A stretch of 64,000 nucleotides of DNA, taken from JBEKIK01 sp963845975. GTDB taxonomy: Bacteria > Planctomycetota > Planctomycetia > Pirellulales > Thermoguttaceae. The stretch is taken from positions 1,178,001-1,242,000 of the forward strand of contig CAWJUD010000002.1 in NCBI GenBank assembly GCA_963845975.1, written 5' to 3'. The notes beneath the pieces are model-generated. The model ran no database searches, had not been told where the DNA came from, and worked only from the letters and a program-made list of their open reading frames with translations. Positions 28,101-35,097 of the stretch are shown piece by piece; position 1 is the stretch's first letter; each line of letters begins with the position of its first letter. The translations under genes and the position numbers were made by a program.

Positions 28101-28598
28101 GATACGGCCCCGGTTCCCGCACCCATCGTTTTTGAACAGCCTCTGCCGGCCCAAACCCTCGATCTGCCTCCGGCACTCACACCCGTCGCACTCAATCTGC
28201 CTTTATCGGCCAAGCATGTCGAAATACTACCAGGCCGGGAGTCGAGTTCTAAAATCCGCGACTTCCTTTTCAGCCAACCGGCACAAGAGGTTTTATTTCC
28301 AACGGCGTTGACGAACTTGTTGTCAAACGATGCTCCCGGCATATTGCCTGGTTCAGAACATAGAAAAATATCGAACGCCTCGCTTGTCTTTGATAATATT
28401 CCATGGCAAAAATCTTTCTTCCCGCAGTCTATTTTTTCCATTAGGTCGGCACGAGATACTGCTTTGCAACAAACATTGCACGAGGATTGGCGCCAGGATT
28501 GGCTTTGGAACGATGATTTGATAAACATCGAGAAGCGACAAAAGGGCGATTTTAATAGTATAGTGCCCTTGGCATGGGCCCTTTTTCTAAAACATTGA
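25137..28598 (+). CDS. Large LEPR-XLL-type surface protein with glycosidase-like domain
   Basis: A 1153-residue protein. The N-terminus carries FESLEDRRLLSDGA, the LEPR-XLL-type motif found on planctomycete surface proteins. Residues about 90-440 look like a clan GH-A (GH5-like) TIM barrel: ILAWEIGDEFYANW would hold the acid/base glutamate and LVISETGLPDS the nucleophile. Next come an Ig-like region, thrombospondin-3-like calcium repeats (DPDGDMAYNLEEYL, DDPDSDGLTNVQEL, DSDQDELPDLWERYYFG) and a WTTAKNWVGDVAPLPGDN module. A Pro-rich tandem repeat ends the protein. It is probably an extracellular polysaccharide-active enzyme; the substrate is unknown. Confidence 0.8.
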   Translation: MDILSLRRRDGIRAKYNKQEKKSARNPFSIKLRFESLEDRRLLSDGAALISKTIPNNTQESPGAVFTQTSILQNTGTLTIGADCKATISPMTDLLTFPFAINNGQFLRDGKPVFLNIIGYQPLEPGQTYTDEVSNARIQDDLLRFQVYRNDNDVVALRVYAQPIPELQIPVRMPKLFYDGVRDLDFWIIRDIYFGDFSSTNAVANGYQKINAVINEVETVGGLDRILAWEIGDEFYANWSNKPVLEDFLGKMRDYIKLRMAEPAHQGFSNWVTWDTWPPADLLGTDGIPIEVQFDFYSINAYSYDPERIRDHQPGPVTGTSYAGYLRALKEKLEEKYPGTPLVISETGLPDSPDPVPDVQQFLHPWYPIYRKGGLNDQQVSEGLVDRYMDARLSGLVSGVAIFEWNDEWWKCGDPDNRNGAEEFFGLGGFDPVGDGTYQLSYKLQQEAIRDLFTLNFYPTDPVIVDLQAADMSLNPGEDTTLHVTVRSGVPGPVRFRWESSTGRIVGDSDTVTFYAGNTALGPAEVTVLAIDVFGNASTLSLTIDIVSPGAPLVEIFTRDWRASGRVANVDLNNYTLVCYAETDIQYLQPQWAWEGNLFVPVGPDGYWWATNIFPGILWAYVIPRGVRPLHTLRHGEVPPDTIAYASFVGSNDLDDDLIPDTWEYVYFGNYDQDRYGDPDGDMAYNLEEYLASIRPEQFIGGGNPTVSDNDQDSDLLHDNWEYLYFRTLAYEGNDDPDSDGLTNVQELNLGIHPGRTAPDSDQDELPDLWERYYFGDLTPLPGDDPNQDGLSNLASYKLGVPPITMPPTWDGGGANNYWTTAKNWVGDVAPLPGDNLVFPARRAAQRENVNDYPTGTHFGSIIVSGSGNHFHLDDSSSTSIQVQTGVQMKADKIVTGTLTIGAGGVLTISAISSGPQSQGTINDVDVITNTSVKNIKTEPISLDTSSLDPVMAPRPVIIDQTLPAETIDPTPAPTPMVFDQPLRAEAIDTAPVPAPIVFEQPLPAQTLDLPPALTPVALNLPLSAKHVEILPGRESSSKIRDFLFSQPAQEVLFPTALTNLLSNDAPGILPGSEHRKISNASLVFDNIPWQKSFFPQSIFSIRSARDTALQQTLHEDWRQDWLWNDDLINIEKRQKGDFNSIVPLAWALFLKH
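27979..28220 (+). repeat. Tandem repeat encoding Pro-rich units
   Basis: Four degenerate units of about 60 bases encode variants of PAPxPxVFDQPLPAExID near the C-terminus of the surface protein. The units differ by several substitutions, so they are an old internal duplication and not a recent slippage array. Confidence 0.75.
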
Positions 28599-29611
28599 TG
28601 CATAAGAATAAAGAAAAATTCTTCCGCGTTTTGCCGCGGCAGGCGGGGGAAACTATTGGGGCGGGGCTTAGGGAGTGGCTGCCGGGGCAGTCGTGGTCGC
28701 AGGTGCGCAAGTTGTTACAGTCCCGGCGGGTGATGCTCAGCGGGAATCTTTGCGTCGATCCGGCCAGGCGGCTGAAATTGCAGGACGTGGTGAAAATCCT
28801 GCCGCAACCGATAGTTGCGCCGCCGACTGATGCTGATATCCGCATCGTCTATCTCGACGCCCATCTAGTTGTCGTAGAAAAACCCGCCGGGATAACTTCC
28901 ACGCGGCATAAGGAGGAAAAAAACTGGCCAAAGAGACGAAAACAACTCCAGCCGACCCTCGACGAGATGCTGCCGGTCGTGATCGCAAAACAGGAAGGCA
29001 GGCGGAGCAAGAAAAAATTGCCGCCGGTCCGCGCGGTGCATCGCCTGGATCGCGATACCAGCGGTTTGATGGTCTTTGCCCGAACCCCTGCGGCACAAAA
29101 GCACCTAGAGCAGCAATTTCGCAAGCATGCCACCGGGCGGCGGTATTTGGCGATAGTACACGGCCATGTCAAGGAGCAGACCATCGAATCGCGCTTAGTG
29201 CGCGACCGCGGCGATGGCATCCGCGGCAGCACTACCTTGCCGAACACGGGCAAACATTCGGTGACCCATGTACGTCCTATAGAAAAACTAGGCGACTACA
29301 CGCTTGTGGAATGTCGGCCTGAGACGGGCCGTACGCATCAAATCCGCATCCACCTGGCCGAGATTGGCCATCCGCTTTGCGGCGAAAAGATTTACCTGCA
29401 ACCGTTATTCCGCAAGCCATTTAAGGACACAAGCGGGGCCCCGCGATTGGCGCTATGTGCAATGGAACTGACATTTCAGCATCCCATCAGTGGGGAAACG
29501 ATGCATTTTGATGTCGCCTCTATCGGCGGATCTAAAGCAGTTTATCAAGACTTTGCGAAAAGGCGGATAAGACCAATTCTAATACAAAGATGCACTCTGA
29601 TACAAATATGA
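28598..29611 (+). CDS. RluA-family pseudouridine synthase
   Basis: A 337-residue protein with an N-terminal S4 RNA-binding region (SWSQVRKLLQSRRVMLSGNLCVDPARRLKLQD) and a RluA/RluD catalytic domain. The motif HRLDRDTSGLMVFARTPAAQ contains the catalytic aspartate, and ETGRTHQIRIHLAEIGHPLCG is the conserved late motif. It isomerises uridine in rRNA or tRNA; the exact target cannot be read from sequence. The ATG used overlaps the stop of the preceding gene (TGATG). An in-frame ATG 24 bases upstream is also possible, and neither has a clear ribosome site. Confidence 0.9.
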   Translation: MHKNKEKFFRVLPRQAGETIGAGLREWLPGQSWSQVRKLLQSRRVMLSGNLCVDPARRLKLQDVVKILPQPIVAPPTDADIRIVYLDAHLVVVEKPAGITSTRHKEEKNWPKRRKQLQPTLDEMLPVVIAKQEGRRSKKKLPPVRAVHRLDRDTSGLMVFARTPAAQKHLEQQFRKHATGRRYLAIVHGHVKEQTIESRLVRDRGDGIRGSTTLPNTGKHSVTHVRPIEKLGDYTLVECRPETGRTHQIRIHLAEIGHPLCGEKIYLQPLFRKPFKDTSGAPRLALCAMELTFQHPISGETMHFDVASIGGSKAVYQDFAKRRIRPILIQRCTLIQI

Positions 29612-30459
29612 ATGGGATATTATATCTTGAAAAGAATCTGATTTTTATGCATCGCGAAACCGCAAGCGGTTCATGGTTAATTTGTGCGAATTGGGTGATT
29701 AGTATGTTTTTGATGGTCGACGCTCAGTTTTGAATTGGAATACGATATAAGACGTATTTTTATAGAGCCGGCTTTTTTGCCTGAATAATCTGTATTATCC
29801 AACTTATCCATATATACGAATTTTTCCATAAAACTGCTTGTCTATTTTGAAATCTGGAATATTAAGGCCTTCGACACTTCCGTTAAGAGCGGCATGATCG
29901 GTCGAATCGTTAAGACCGGAGAAAGACTTTAAAGTCCACCCCTGTTTAGATTCGAAGAAGAATTTCGGAAGGCTTGTGTCGCGACAGAGTAATTGTATTA
30001 GATATGTCGCGGGAACAGGCTGCAGGGGGGAACCTGCCTAGAAGGCCATGCCTAAACAGACTGCTATTTACTCTCCAGGGTGGTCTGTTTGCAAGTCACG
30101 CCCCTTTTGCGAGTAGTTCGCCGGGAAATTATGTCAGGAGTTAGAGAGAATCGAAATAGGTTGGTTAGAACGCACCTTCTCTATTTTACGGATTTTCTCT
30201 GGCTTCCGGATGCCCCGGTTGCCGATGTAGTAATTACGGCAGGGGTCAGAAGGAACTGAACCAGAGCCAAGATAGCGAATTACGGAAAGCCCCGACCCAG
30301 ATGCCTGCGGACAATCGGCTGCCCTATGCGGTCGATAAAGCAAGGAACGCCAGGTGGAGCAGACCGCGGGTAAAGGGGCTAAACAATCTCGAAGGGATGC
30401 AAGGTCTTTTCGAGATTAAACCCAAACCAATGTGAATAATATAAATCGGAGAGCCTGCG
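29612..30459 (+). other. Long non-coding spacer with successive hairpins
   Basis: About 850 bases with no credible gene. Three stems follow each other: CGCGACA (29980-29986) with TGTCGCG (30005-30011); an AGGC/GCCT-rich hairpin around 30016-30050; and AAACAGAC (30054-30061) with GTCTGTTT (30083-30090). AATTACGG occurs twice at about 30229 and 30278. An AACCGCAAGCGGTT palindrome is at 29658-29671. It could hold a structured RNA or a long leader for the regulator downstream. It did not match the conserved cores of RNase P, tmRNA, 6S or SRP RNA that I know. Confidence 0.35.
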
Positions 30460-31032
30460 ATGAAGGTCTTCACAACTGGTCAGGTCGCCAAAATTTGTAA
30501 GGTGGCCCCGCGCACCGTCAGTAAATGGTTCGACTCGGGCCGGCTGAAGGGGTACCGCATCCCCGGATCACAAGACCGACGCATTCCTCGGGAGTACCTG
30601 ATCAAGTTCCTTAAAGAACATGGAATGCCCCTGGGAGATCTGGAAGACGAAGCAATGGCGAAAGTGCTGATCGTCGCCCAAGACCAGGTATTGATCGAGA
30701 ATCTGAAGCGAGAACTTCCCCTAGACCGGTCGTTCAAAGTGGCGGTGGCAGCGAGCGGATTCGACGCCGGGATTCAAGCCGAGAGCTTCCACCCGGACTG
30801 CATTATCGTCGATTTTTCGATCGGCCGCACCGAAGCCTTGCAGATTTGCCAAAATCTGCGGCGCAACGGCGAGTTTTCGGAAGTGATCCTGATTGCCCTG
30901 TTGCCCGACGACGGCAGCTCGACTAGCTTCGATCGTTCGAGCATCAACGAGACGTTCAAGAAGCCGTTCGACGCCGCGCTTTTAGCCGAGCGCTTGCGAA
31001 CGCTGATTGGCGCCAAGAAAGAACTCGTATAA
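30460..31032 (+). CDS. HTH (excisionase/MerR-like) and receiver domain regulator
   Basis: A 190-residue protein. Residues 1-55 form an excisionase-like winged helix (FTTGQVAKICKVAPRTVSKWFDSGRLKGYRIPGSQDRRIPREYL). Residues about 68-185 form a receiver-like domain with the aspartate in CIIVDFSIG and the lysine in FKKPFDAA. This is a planctomycete arrangement with DNA binding ahead of the receiver, the reverse of the usual order. No histidine kinase is adjacent. A GGAGAG site lies before the ATG. The long upstream spacer may be its leader. Confidence 0.85.
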   Translation: MKVFTTGQVAKICKVAPRTVSKWFDSGRLKGYRIPGSQDRRIPREYLIKFLKEHGMPLGDLEDEAMAKVLIVAQDQVLIENLKRELPLDRSFKVAVAASGFDAGIQAESFHPDCIIVDFSIGRTEALQICQNLRRNGEFSEVILIALLPDDGSSTSFDRSSINETFKKPFDAALLAERLRTLIGAKKELV

Positions 31033-31145
31033 GGCCGCCTCTTGCCGGAAGCGTCCTTTTAAGAGACCATATTCCAGTCGCCGATTCCGTTTAACCCGTC
31101 GCGGTGGAGACCCCCGCGACGGATAATTTTTTCTTGGTAGTCTGA

Positions 31146-31175
31146 TTGCAGGTGTTTGTAAAAAAAGTGTATAAT
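31146..31175 (+). promoter_or_regulatory. Sigma-70-like promoter
   Basis: TTGCAG at 31146-31151 and TATAAT at 31170-31175 are separated by 18 bases. Transcription would begin near 31182, at or next to the ATG of the small protein, implying a leaderless or very short-leader mRNA. Confidence 0.6.
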
Positions 31176-31181
31176 ATAGAC

Positions 31182-31406
31182 ATGCAAACGCCCCTCGAAT
31201 ACTTTAAGATGGATAAGACTGCTATTCAGGTATATTCATCCCATGAAGAAGCGGATGATGCTGCTCTGGAAAATTGGCTCTCACGGCCGCCTCAAGAACG
31301 CCTTGCGGCCGTCGAATTCTACCGCATGATATATCATGGTGGATACGATCCAACTACCGCGCGAATTCAAAGAGTTTATCGCGTTGTTAAACGCGGAGAA
31401 GGTTGA
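31182..31406 (+). CDS. Small protein paired with a nucleotidyltransferase
   Basis: A 74-residue protein I do not recognise (HEEADDAALENWLSRPPQERLAAVEFYRMIYHG, then RIQRVYRVVKRGEG). It overlaps the next gene by 71 bases in another frame, so the two are translationally linked. The pairing of a small acidic-helical protein with an AbiEii/MNT-like nucleotidyltransferase recalls toxin-antitoxin and abortive-infection pairs. The start could also be the ATG at 31209. Confidence 0.6.
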   Translation: MQTPLEYFKMDKTAIQVYSSHEEADDAALENWLSRPPQERLAAVEFYRMIYHGGYDPTTARIQRVYRVVKRGEG

Positions 31407-31803
31407 TTATCTCTTGGTAGGCGGTTGGGCTTTGGCATTGCACGGCCATCCCCGCTACACCGGAGATATGGACATTTGGATTCGGCCCACCCTCGAAAAT
31501 GCTGAAGCAATGATTCGGGTGCTTCGCCGATTCGGATTTCCCTCCAGAAAATTCGAACCAGATAAGTTCACAAAGGAAGAAAATATATTTCGATTCGGCT
31601 TCCCGCCGATGCAGGTGGATATTATCAACACAATAGCCGGTGTTGATTTTGCAGCATGTTATGAAAATAGACTAATCGTGAAGGCCGAAGACACGCCCAT
31701 TAACGTTATCGGCCTTGAAGATTTCAAGAAGAACAAAAAGGCATCCGGCAGGCCGCAAGATCTGATTGATGCGGAGAGTGTTACCCGGAAAAAACGCCAA
31801 TAG
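31336..31803 (+). CDS. AbiEii/DUF6036-like nucleotidyltransferase domain protein
   Basis: This 155-residue protein has a minimal nucleotidyltransferase fold. VDYLLVGGWALALHGHPRYTGDMDIWI carries the GG(W/S) and DxD catalytic motifs at residues about 23-49, with a third acidic residue in MQVDIINTIAGVDF. Proteins of this type are linked to AbiE-like and MNT-HEPN systems or to orphan nucleotidyltransferases. The late EDFKKNKKASGRPQDLIDAE phrase is typical. It overlaps the upstream small gene and is convergent with cca. Confidence 0.8.
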   Translation: MVDTIQLPREFKEFIALLNAEKVDYLLVGGWALALHGHPRYTGDMDIWIRPTLENAEAMIRVLRRFGFPSRKFEPDKFTKEENIFRFGFPPMQVDIINTIAGVDFAACYENRLIVKAEDTPINVIGLEDFKKNKKASGRPQDLIDAESVTRKKRQ

Positions 31804-31842
31804 TTTCCATATCTATGTCTATAATTACAGTCTTTAGTACTC

Positions 31843-33459
31843 TTATTCGGGGATTGGCGATTCTCCCTTGTATTTCTGCCACAGTGCCCAGATTTCTTGT
31901 GCTGGCTGTGCATATATGTCAAATGGACCAGCCGTCTGTATGTCGAACCATTTGATAAACTCTTTATGTAATAATAGCTGTACATCTTCTGGCGAAATAC
32001 ATCTCGTTAATTGCGGCAAAATAGTGGACACCTCTGGTTCGTACTCATCTGTATTGCCGCCAAAGTTTATGTGAATAGGATCTGATGCAAAAAGCACTGC
32101 AGAAATCCGATTATACAATTCTCCATAGATATGTTTTAATTCCTTGTGTTGTATCTTCTTCCTACGACGCATCTCTTTCTTGACGAAAATCAGTGCTTGG
32201 TCTTTCGATTGCATAACCTGATCTAATTGTGCCATACGGATACTATTAAGCAGCGAGCGATAAATCGGCCCTTGCGGAATTCCTAATTGAATCAAATCTT
32301 CACCGGTAATCAGTGGCGGGGGATTGAGGATTTCAGGCGGTTGCAGGAGCTTATTCAAGCAATATGCGGCCGCTTTATCGCCCTCCGGCGATCCGGCCTC
32401 CATGAGTTCCAACAGGTCGTTTATACCTTCATGAATTAAAAATGGCTGCAACACGGACCACTTCATGGCATGCGGATTGATAATCTCCGCTTGATTTTCG
32501 ACCAACCAGACGGCCCGATCGGTTTCATTATTTGACAAGCGCCAACGGTTAGACACTTTTTTCACCCCGTCCGAATCGCATAAAGTATGCAGCAAGGCCG
32601 CCAGGGCCAAGGGGAAAGCAGGATCATTCAGCCGTCCTAAAACGGTTAATGCTTGCTCCAAACGGTCGGCCCTCACCCCCGGGTACCCTTTGGGTGCCTC
32701 TCCCGGAATGGGTGAGGGGAGTTGGGATTGCTCATCGTTTTTTGGCACAATCTCTGGCAAAACGGCGGATGCAAGATTGGTTGAAAGCAACAAGCGGACT
32801 GCGGCTACACGAAATGGATCGCCCAACATGCGGCGCATTTCCATGGCGATTCGCTCCGGACTGACCACTACGATTTGGCCGGCCATTTCGCGGATTGCGG
32901 CCCGGGTTTCTTCTTCCAAGGCAAAGTCAAAAGCGGCCGAAAAACGCACGGCACGGAGCATGCGGAGTTTATCTTCGGCGAATCGTTCGCGGGGGTTGCC
33001 GATGGCGCGGATTGTTTTTGAGGCCAGATCATCCAGTCCGCCGACGTAGTCGATTACCCGGTCTTCAAGCGGATCGTAAAACAGGCCGTTGATGGTAAAG
33101 TCGCGCCGGGCTGCGTCTTCCCTGGCCGAACTGAAGGTAACATGATCGGGATGCCGGCCGTCGCTATAAGCGGCGTCTTTGCGGAAGGTGGCCACTTCGA
33201 TCATGCCCGCCGCTTTTGGCCCGATAACGGTGATGACGCCGAACGAGGCGCCGATGGCCAGCGTGCGGCGCCGGCCGAAGATTTCGCGGATTTGTTGTGG
33301 GGTGGCATGAGTAGCCACGTCGTAATCCTTGGGCGTGCGGCCCAGCAGTTGATCGCGCACGCACCCGCCGGCCCAATAGGCCTCGAATCCGGCATCGCGG
33401 AGCTTACGAACCACCTCGACGGCGAATCGGCGTTGTTCATCAGGCATCAACGTTGTCAT
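31843..33459 (-). CDS. cca: CCA-adding enzyme / poly(A) polymerase family nucleotidyltransferase with C-terminal DUF1871-like domain
   Basis: A 538-residue class II nucleotidyltransferase that completes or edits tRNA 3' CCA ends. Visible motifs are AYWAGGCVRDQLLGRTPKDYDVATHATP (catalytic DxD near residue 40), ARRDFTINGLFYDP, RFAEDKLRMLRAVRF and the helical neck. Two oddities stand out. A palindromic repeat is inserted in frame (about residues 247-263, LPSPIPGEAPKGYPGVR). The last 100 residues (DPIHINFGGNTDEYEPEVSTILPQL ... KEFIKWF) resemble DUF1871-type small proteins, not a CCA tail. The start at 33459 is inferred from family length. Confidence 0.85.
   Translation of the reverse strand: MTTLMPDEQRRFAVEVVRKLRDAGFEAYWAGGCVRDQLLGRTPKDYDVATHATPQQIREIFGRRRTLAIGASFGVITVIGPKAAGMIEVATFRKDAAYSDGRHPDHVTFSSAREDAARRDFTINGLFYDPLEDRVIDYVGGLDDLASKTIRAIGNPRERFAEDKLRMLRAVRFSAAFDFALEEETRAAIREMAGQIVVVSPERIAMEMRRMLGDPFRVAAVRLLLSTNLASAVLPEIVPKNDEQSQLPSPIPGEAPKGYPGVRADRLEQALTVLGRLNDPAFPLALAALLHTLCDSDGVKKVSNRWRLSNNETDRAVWLVENQAEIINPHAMKWSVLQPFLIHEGINDLLELMEAGSPEGDKAAAYCLNKLLQPPEILNPPPLITGEDLIQLGIPQGPIYRSLLNSIRMAQLDQVMQSKDQALIFVKKEMRRRKKIQHKELKHIYGELYNRISAVLFASDPIHINFGGNTDEYEPEVSTILPQLTRCISPEDVQLLLHKEFIKWFDIQTAGPFDIYAQPAQEIWALWQKYKGESPIPE
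32670..32720. repeat. In-frame palindromic repeat inside cca
   Basis: CCCTCACCCCCGGGTACCC is joined by a short spacer to TCTCCCGGAATGGGTGAGGGG, an inverted arrangement of the CCCTCACCC...CTCTCCC family. It adds about 17 residues (LPSPIPGEAPKGYPGVR) without breaking the frame. Confidence 0.6.
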
Positions 33460-33464
33460 GACAA

Positions 33465-34661
33465 TTAACCCCAATCTTGCCAAGAATAAACAGACATGTT
33501 TTTTCGGACAAACGAGGAATCGCCGGCATAGACCAATGCGGCCGGAGCTCGTGCTTGACCCGGCAAACGACGCCAATATTCCAAAGTTTTAAAAAAATCG
33601 TCGACCACAGTCTCGCCGGACTTGATTTCCACCGGTACGAGCTCGTTGCCGCGATCGATAATCAAATCGATTTCATGCCCTGCCGAGTCTCGCCAGAAAG
33701 ATATTTGAGGATCTGAATTGCAATTATAATAATCCTTCAAAATTTCGGAAATTGCCCATGTTTCAAAAACTGCGCCCCGCAAGGCGTGAAATCGCAGATC
33801 GTCGGATGTTTGCATGCGCAACAGATTGCACAATAATCCGCTGTCGAGGAAATATAGTTTGGGCGTTTTTACCAGCCGCTTGTTGAAATTGCGGTGGTGC
33901 GGTCTGAGGAGCATGACGATGAAACTTGCCTCCAAGATGGACAACCATCGGCGAGCGGTTGTATGCGAAATGCCGCAATCGCCGGCCAATGAAGCGAGAA
34001 TCAGCAATTGCCCGCTGCGGCCCGCGCACAAACGCAGAAAACGGGAAAATATTTCGATGTCGCCGACATTAACCATTTCACGTACGTCTCGTTCCAAGTA
34101 CGTTTGACAGTAGTTGCGAAGCCACTCTTGACTATCCAATTTTTTGTCGTGGATACGGGGATAAAAGCCTTGAAAAAGCATTTCAAACAAATCATCGGAA
34201 CGAGGTTGGCGTGAAATCGGCGGTAATCCGATGCTCGATATCGAAAGAGGATCGCGGCCGGCAAGTTCGGATGCCGATAACGGCAGAAGATGGAGTATCG
34301 CGCAACGACCGGCGAGCGTTTGACTGATTTGCGACATCAGTAAAAAATTATGCGAACCGGTCAGCACGAATCTGCCCGGGGTGTTTTCTTTATCGACGAT
34401 GCCTTGAATATATGAGAACAAATCGGGCGCGCGTTGAACTTCATCGAGAATCACGGGACCGGTGAACTGGGATAAAAATCCCCTGGGATCGTCCTTGGCA
34501 AATGCCCGGTTGTCCGGGCTTTCTAAAGATGTGTATTTGTATTCATGGAAAACATTTCGGACCAGTGTCGTCTTCCCCGATTGGCGGGGTCCGGTCAACG
34601 AAACGACCGGATAATCCGAAGCGGCTTTGAGGAGTTTTTCCGCGAGATGCCGGCGAATCAT
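33465..34661 (-). CDS. AAA ATPase with DUF4143 domain
   Basis: A 398-residue P-loop ATPase. Walker A is GPRQSGKTTLVRNVF near residue 23, Walker B is PVILDEVQRAPDL near 69, and the sensor-like LTGSHNFLLMSQISQTLAGR follows. The second half is the DUF4143 domain with a winged-helix part (CGISHTTARRWLSILEASFIVMLLRPHHRN) and a PD-(D/E)XK-like core (FWRDSAGHEIDLIIDRGNELVPVEIKSG). Such ATPases are common in bacteria and archaea, often mobile, with unknown cellular role. It ends five bases ahead of the cca start. Confidence 0.9.
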   Translation of the reverse strand: MIRRHLAEKLLKAASDYPVVSLTGPRQSGKTTLVRNVFHEYKYTSLESPDNRAFAKDDPRGFLSQFTGPVILDEVQRAPDLFSYIQGIVDKENTPGRFVLTGSHNFLLMSQISQTLAGRCAILHLLPLSASELAGRDPLSISSIGLPPISRQPRSDDLFEMLFQGFYPRIHDKKLDSQEWLRNYCQTYLERDVREMVNVGDIEIFSRFLRLCAGRSGQLLILASLAGDCGISHTTARRWLSILEASFIVMLLRPHHRNFNKRLVKTPKLYFLDSGLLCNLLRMQTSDDLRFHALRGAVFETWAISEILKDYYNCNSDPQISFWRDSAGHEIDLIIDRGNELVPVEIKSGETVVDDFFKTLEYWRRLPGQARAPAALVYAGDSSFVRKNMSVYSWQDWG

Positions 34662-34747
34662 TGAAATCGGCCTTTATGCCATGCTGTTTGAACATTGAAT
34701 ATTCATATTGCAATAATACAACATTATTCGTTCCCGGCAAGTACATC

Positions 34748-34887
34748 TAGTGGACCGTCATGATTAAAAATTCGGGGGCCACGGTTGGCTTGTCAAGCCG
34801 TGTCTTCCGCACTGCTGGACAAGCCGGGCACCGACCGAAGGTTGGTCGTGGCACACAACCCGAAAAATTAGCCGTGACGCACTACTA
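34748..34887. repeat. MITE-like element D
   Basis: Imperfect inverted ends: TAGTGGACCGTCATGATTAA then AAATTCGGG at the left, and CCCGAAAAATTAGCCGTGACG then CACTACTA at the right. The inside contains GCACCGACCGAAGGTTGGTCG, also found in the repeat at 48556-48606. It starts and ends with TA, as expected for Tc1/IS630-type target preference. Confidence 0.6.
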
Positions 34888-35023
34888 GAGCGCATCTCGA
34901 ATCAGTGTAACGTGTTGGGTGCCATGCCCACGCTCGTCGTGGGCATGTTTTCCCGAGAATTACACCACATGGCCACGCAAGCGTGGCCATGGCACCTGCT
35001 ACACTCAAGTGAGATGCGCTCTA
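34886..35023. repeat. MITE-like element E
   Basis: The ends are TAGAGCGCATCTCGAATCAG and its inverted partner ending GAGATGCGCTCTA. Inside lie two perfect or near-perfect palindromes, GCCCACG...CGTGGGC and CATGGCCACGCAAGCGTGG followed by CCATG. It abuts element D, sharing the TA at 34886-34887. Confidence 0.65.
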
Positions 35024-35097
35024 GCCGCGACCGTTGGTTGCGCTGATTTTGGGACCAATGATCGTGTTATTCTGGGGCGCGACCAACAGTCGTGCCT

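Noticed and set aside
30100..30430. RNase P RNA, tmRNA or 6S RNA in the long spacer
   Set aside because: The conserved cores I would expect (GAGGAAAGTCC, the tmRNA GGTTCRA end, the 6S central bubble) are not present.
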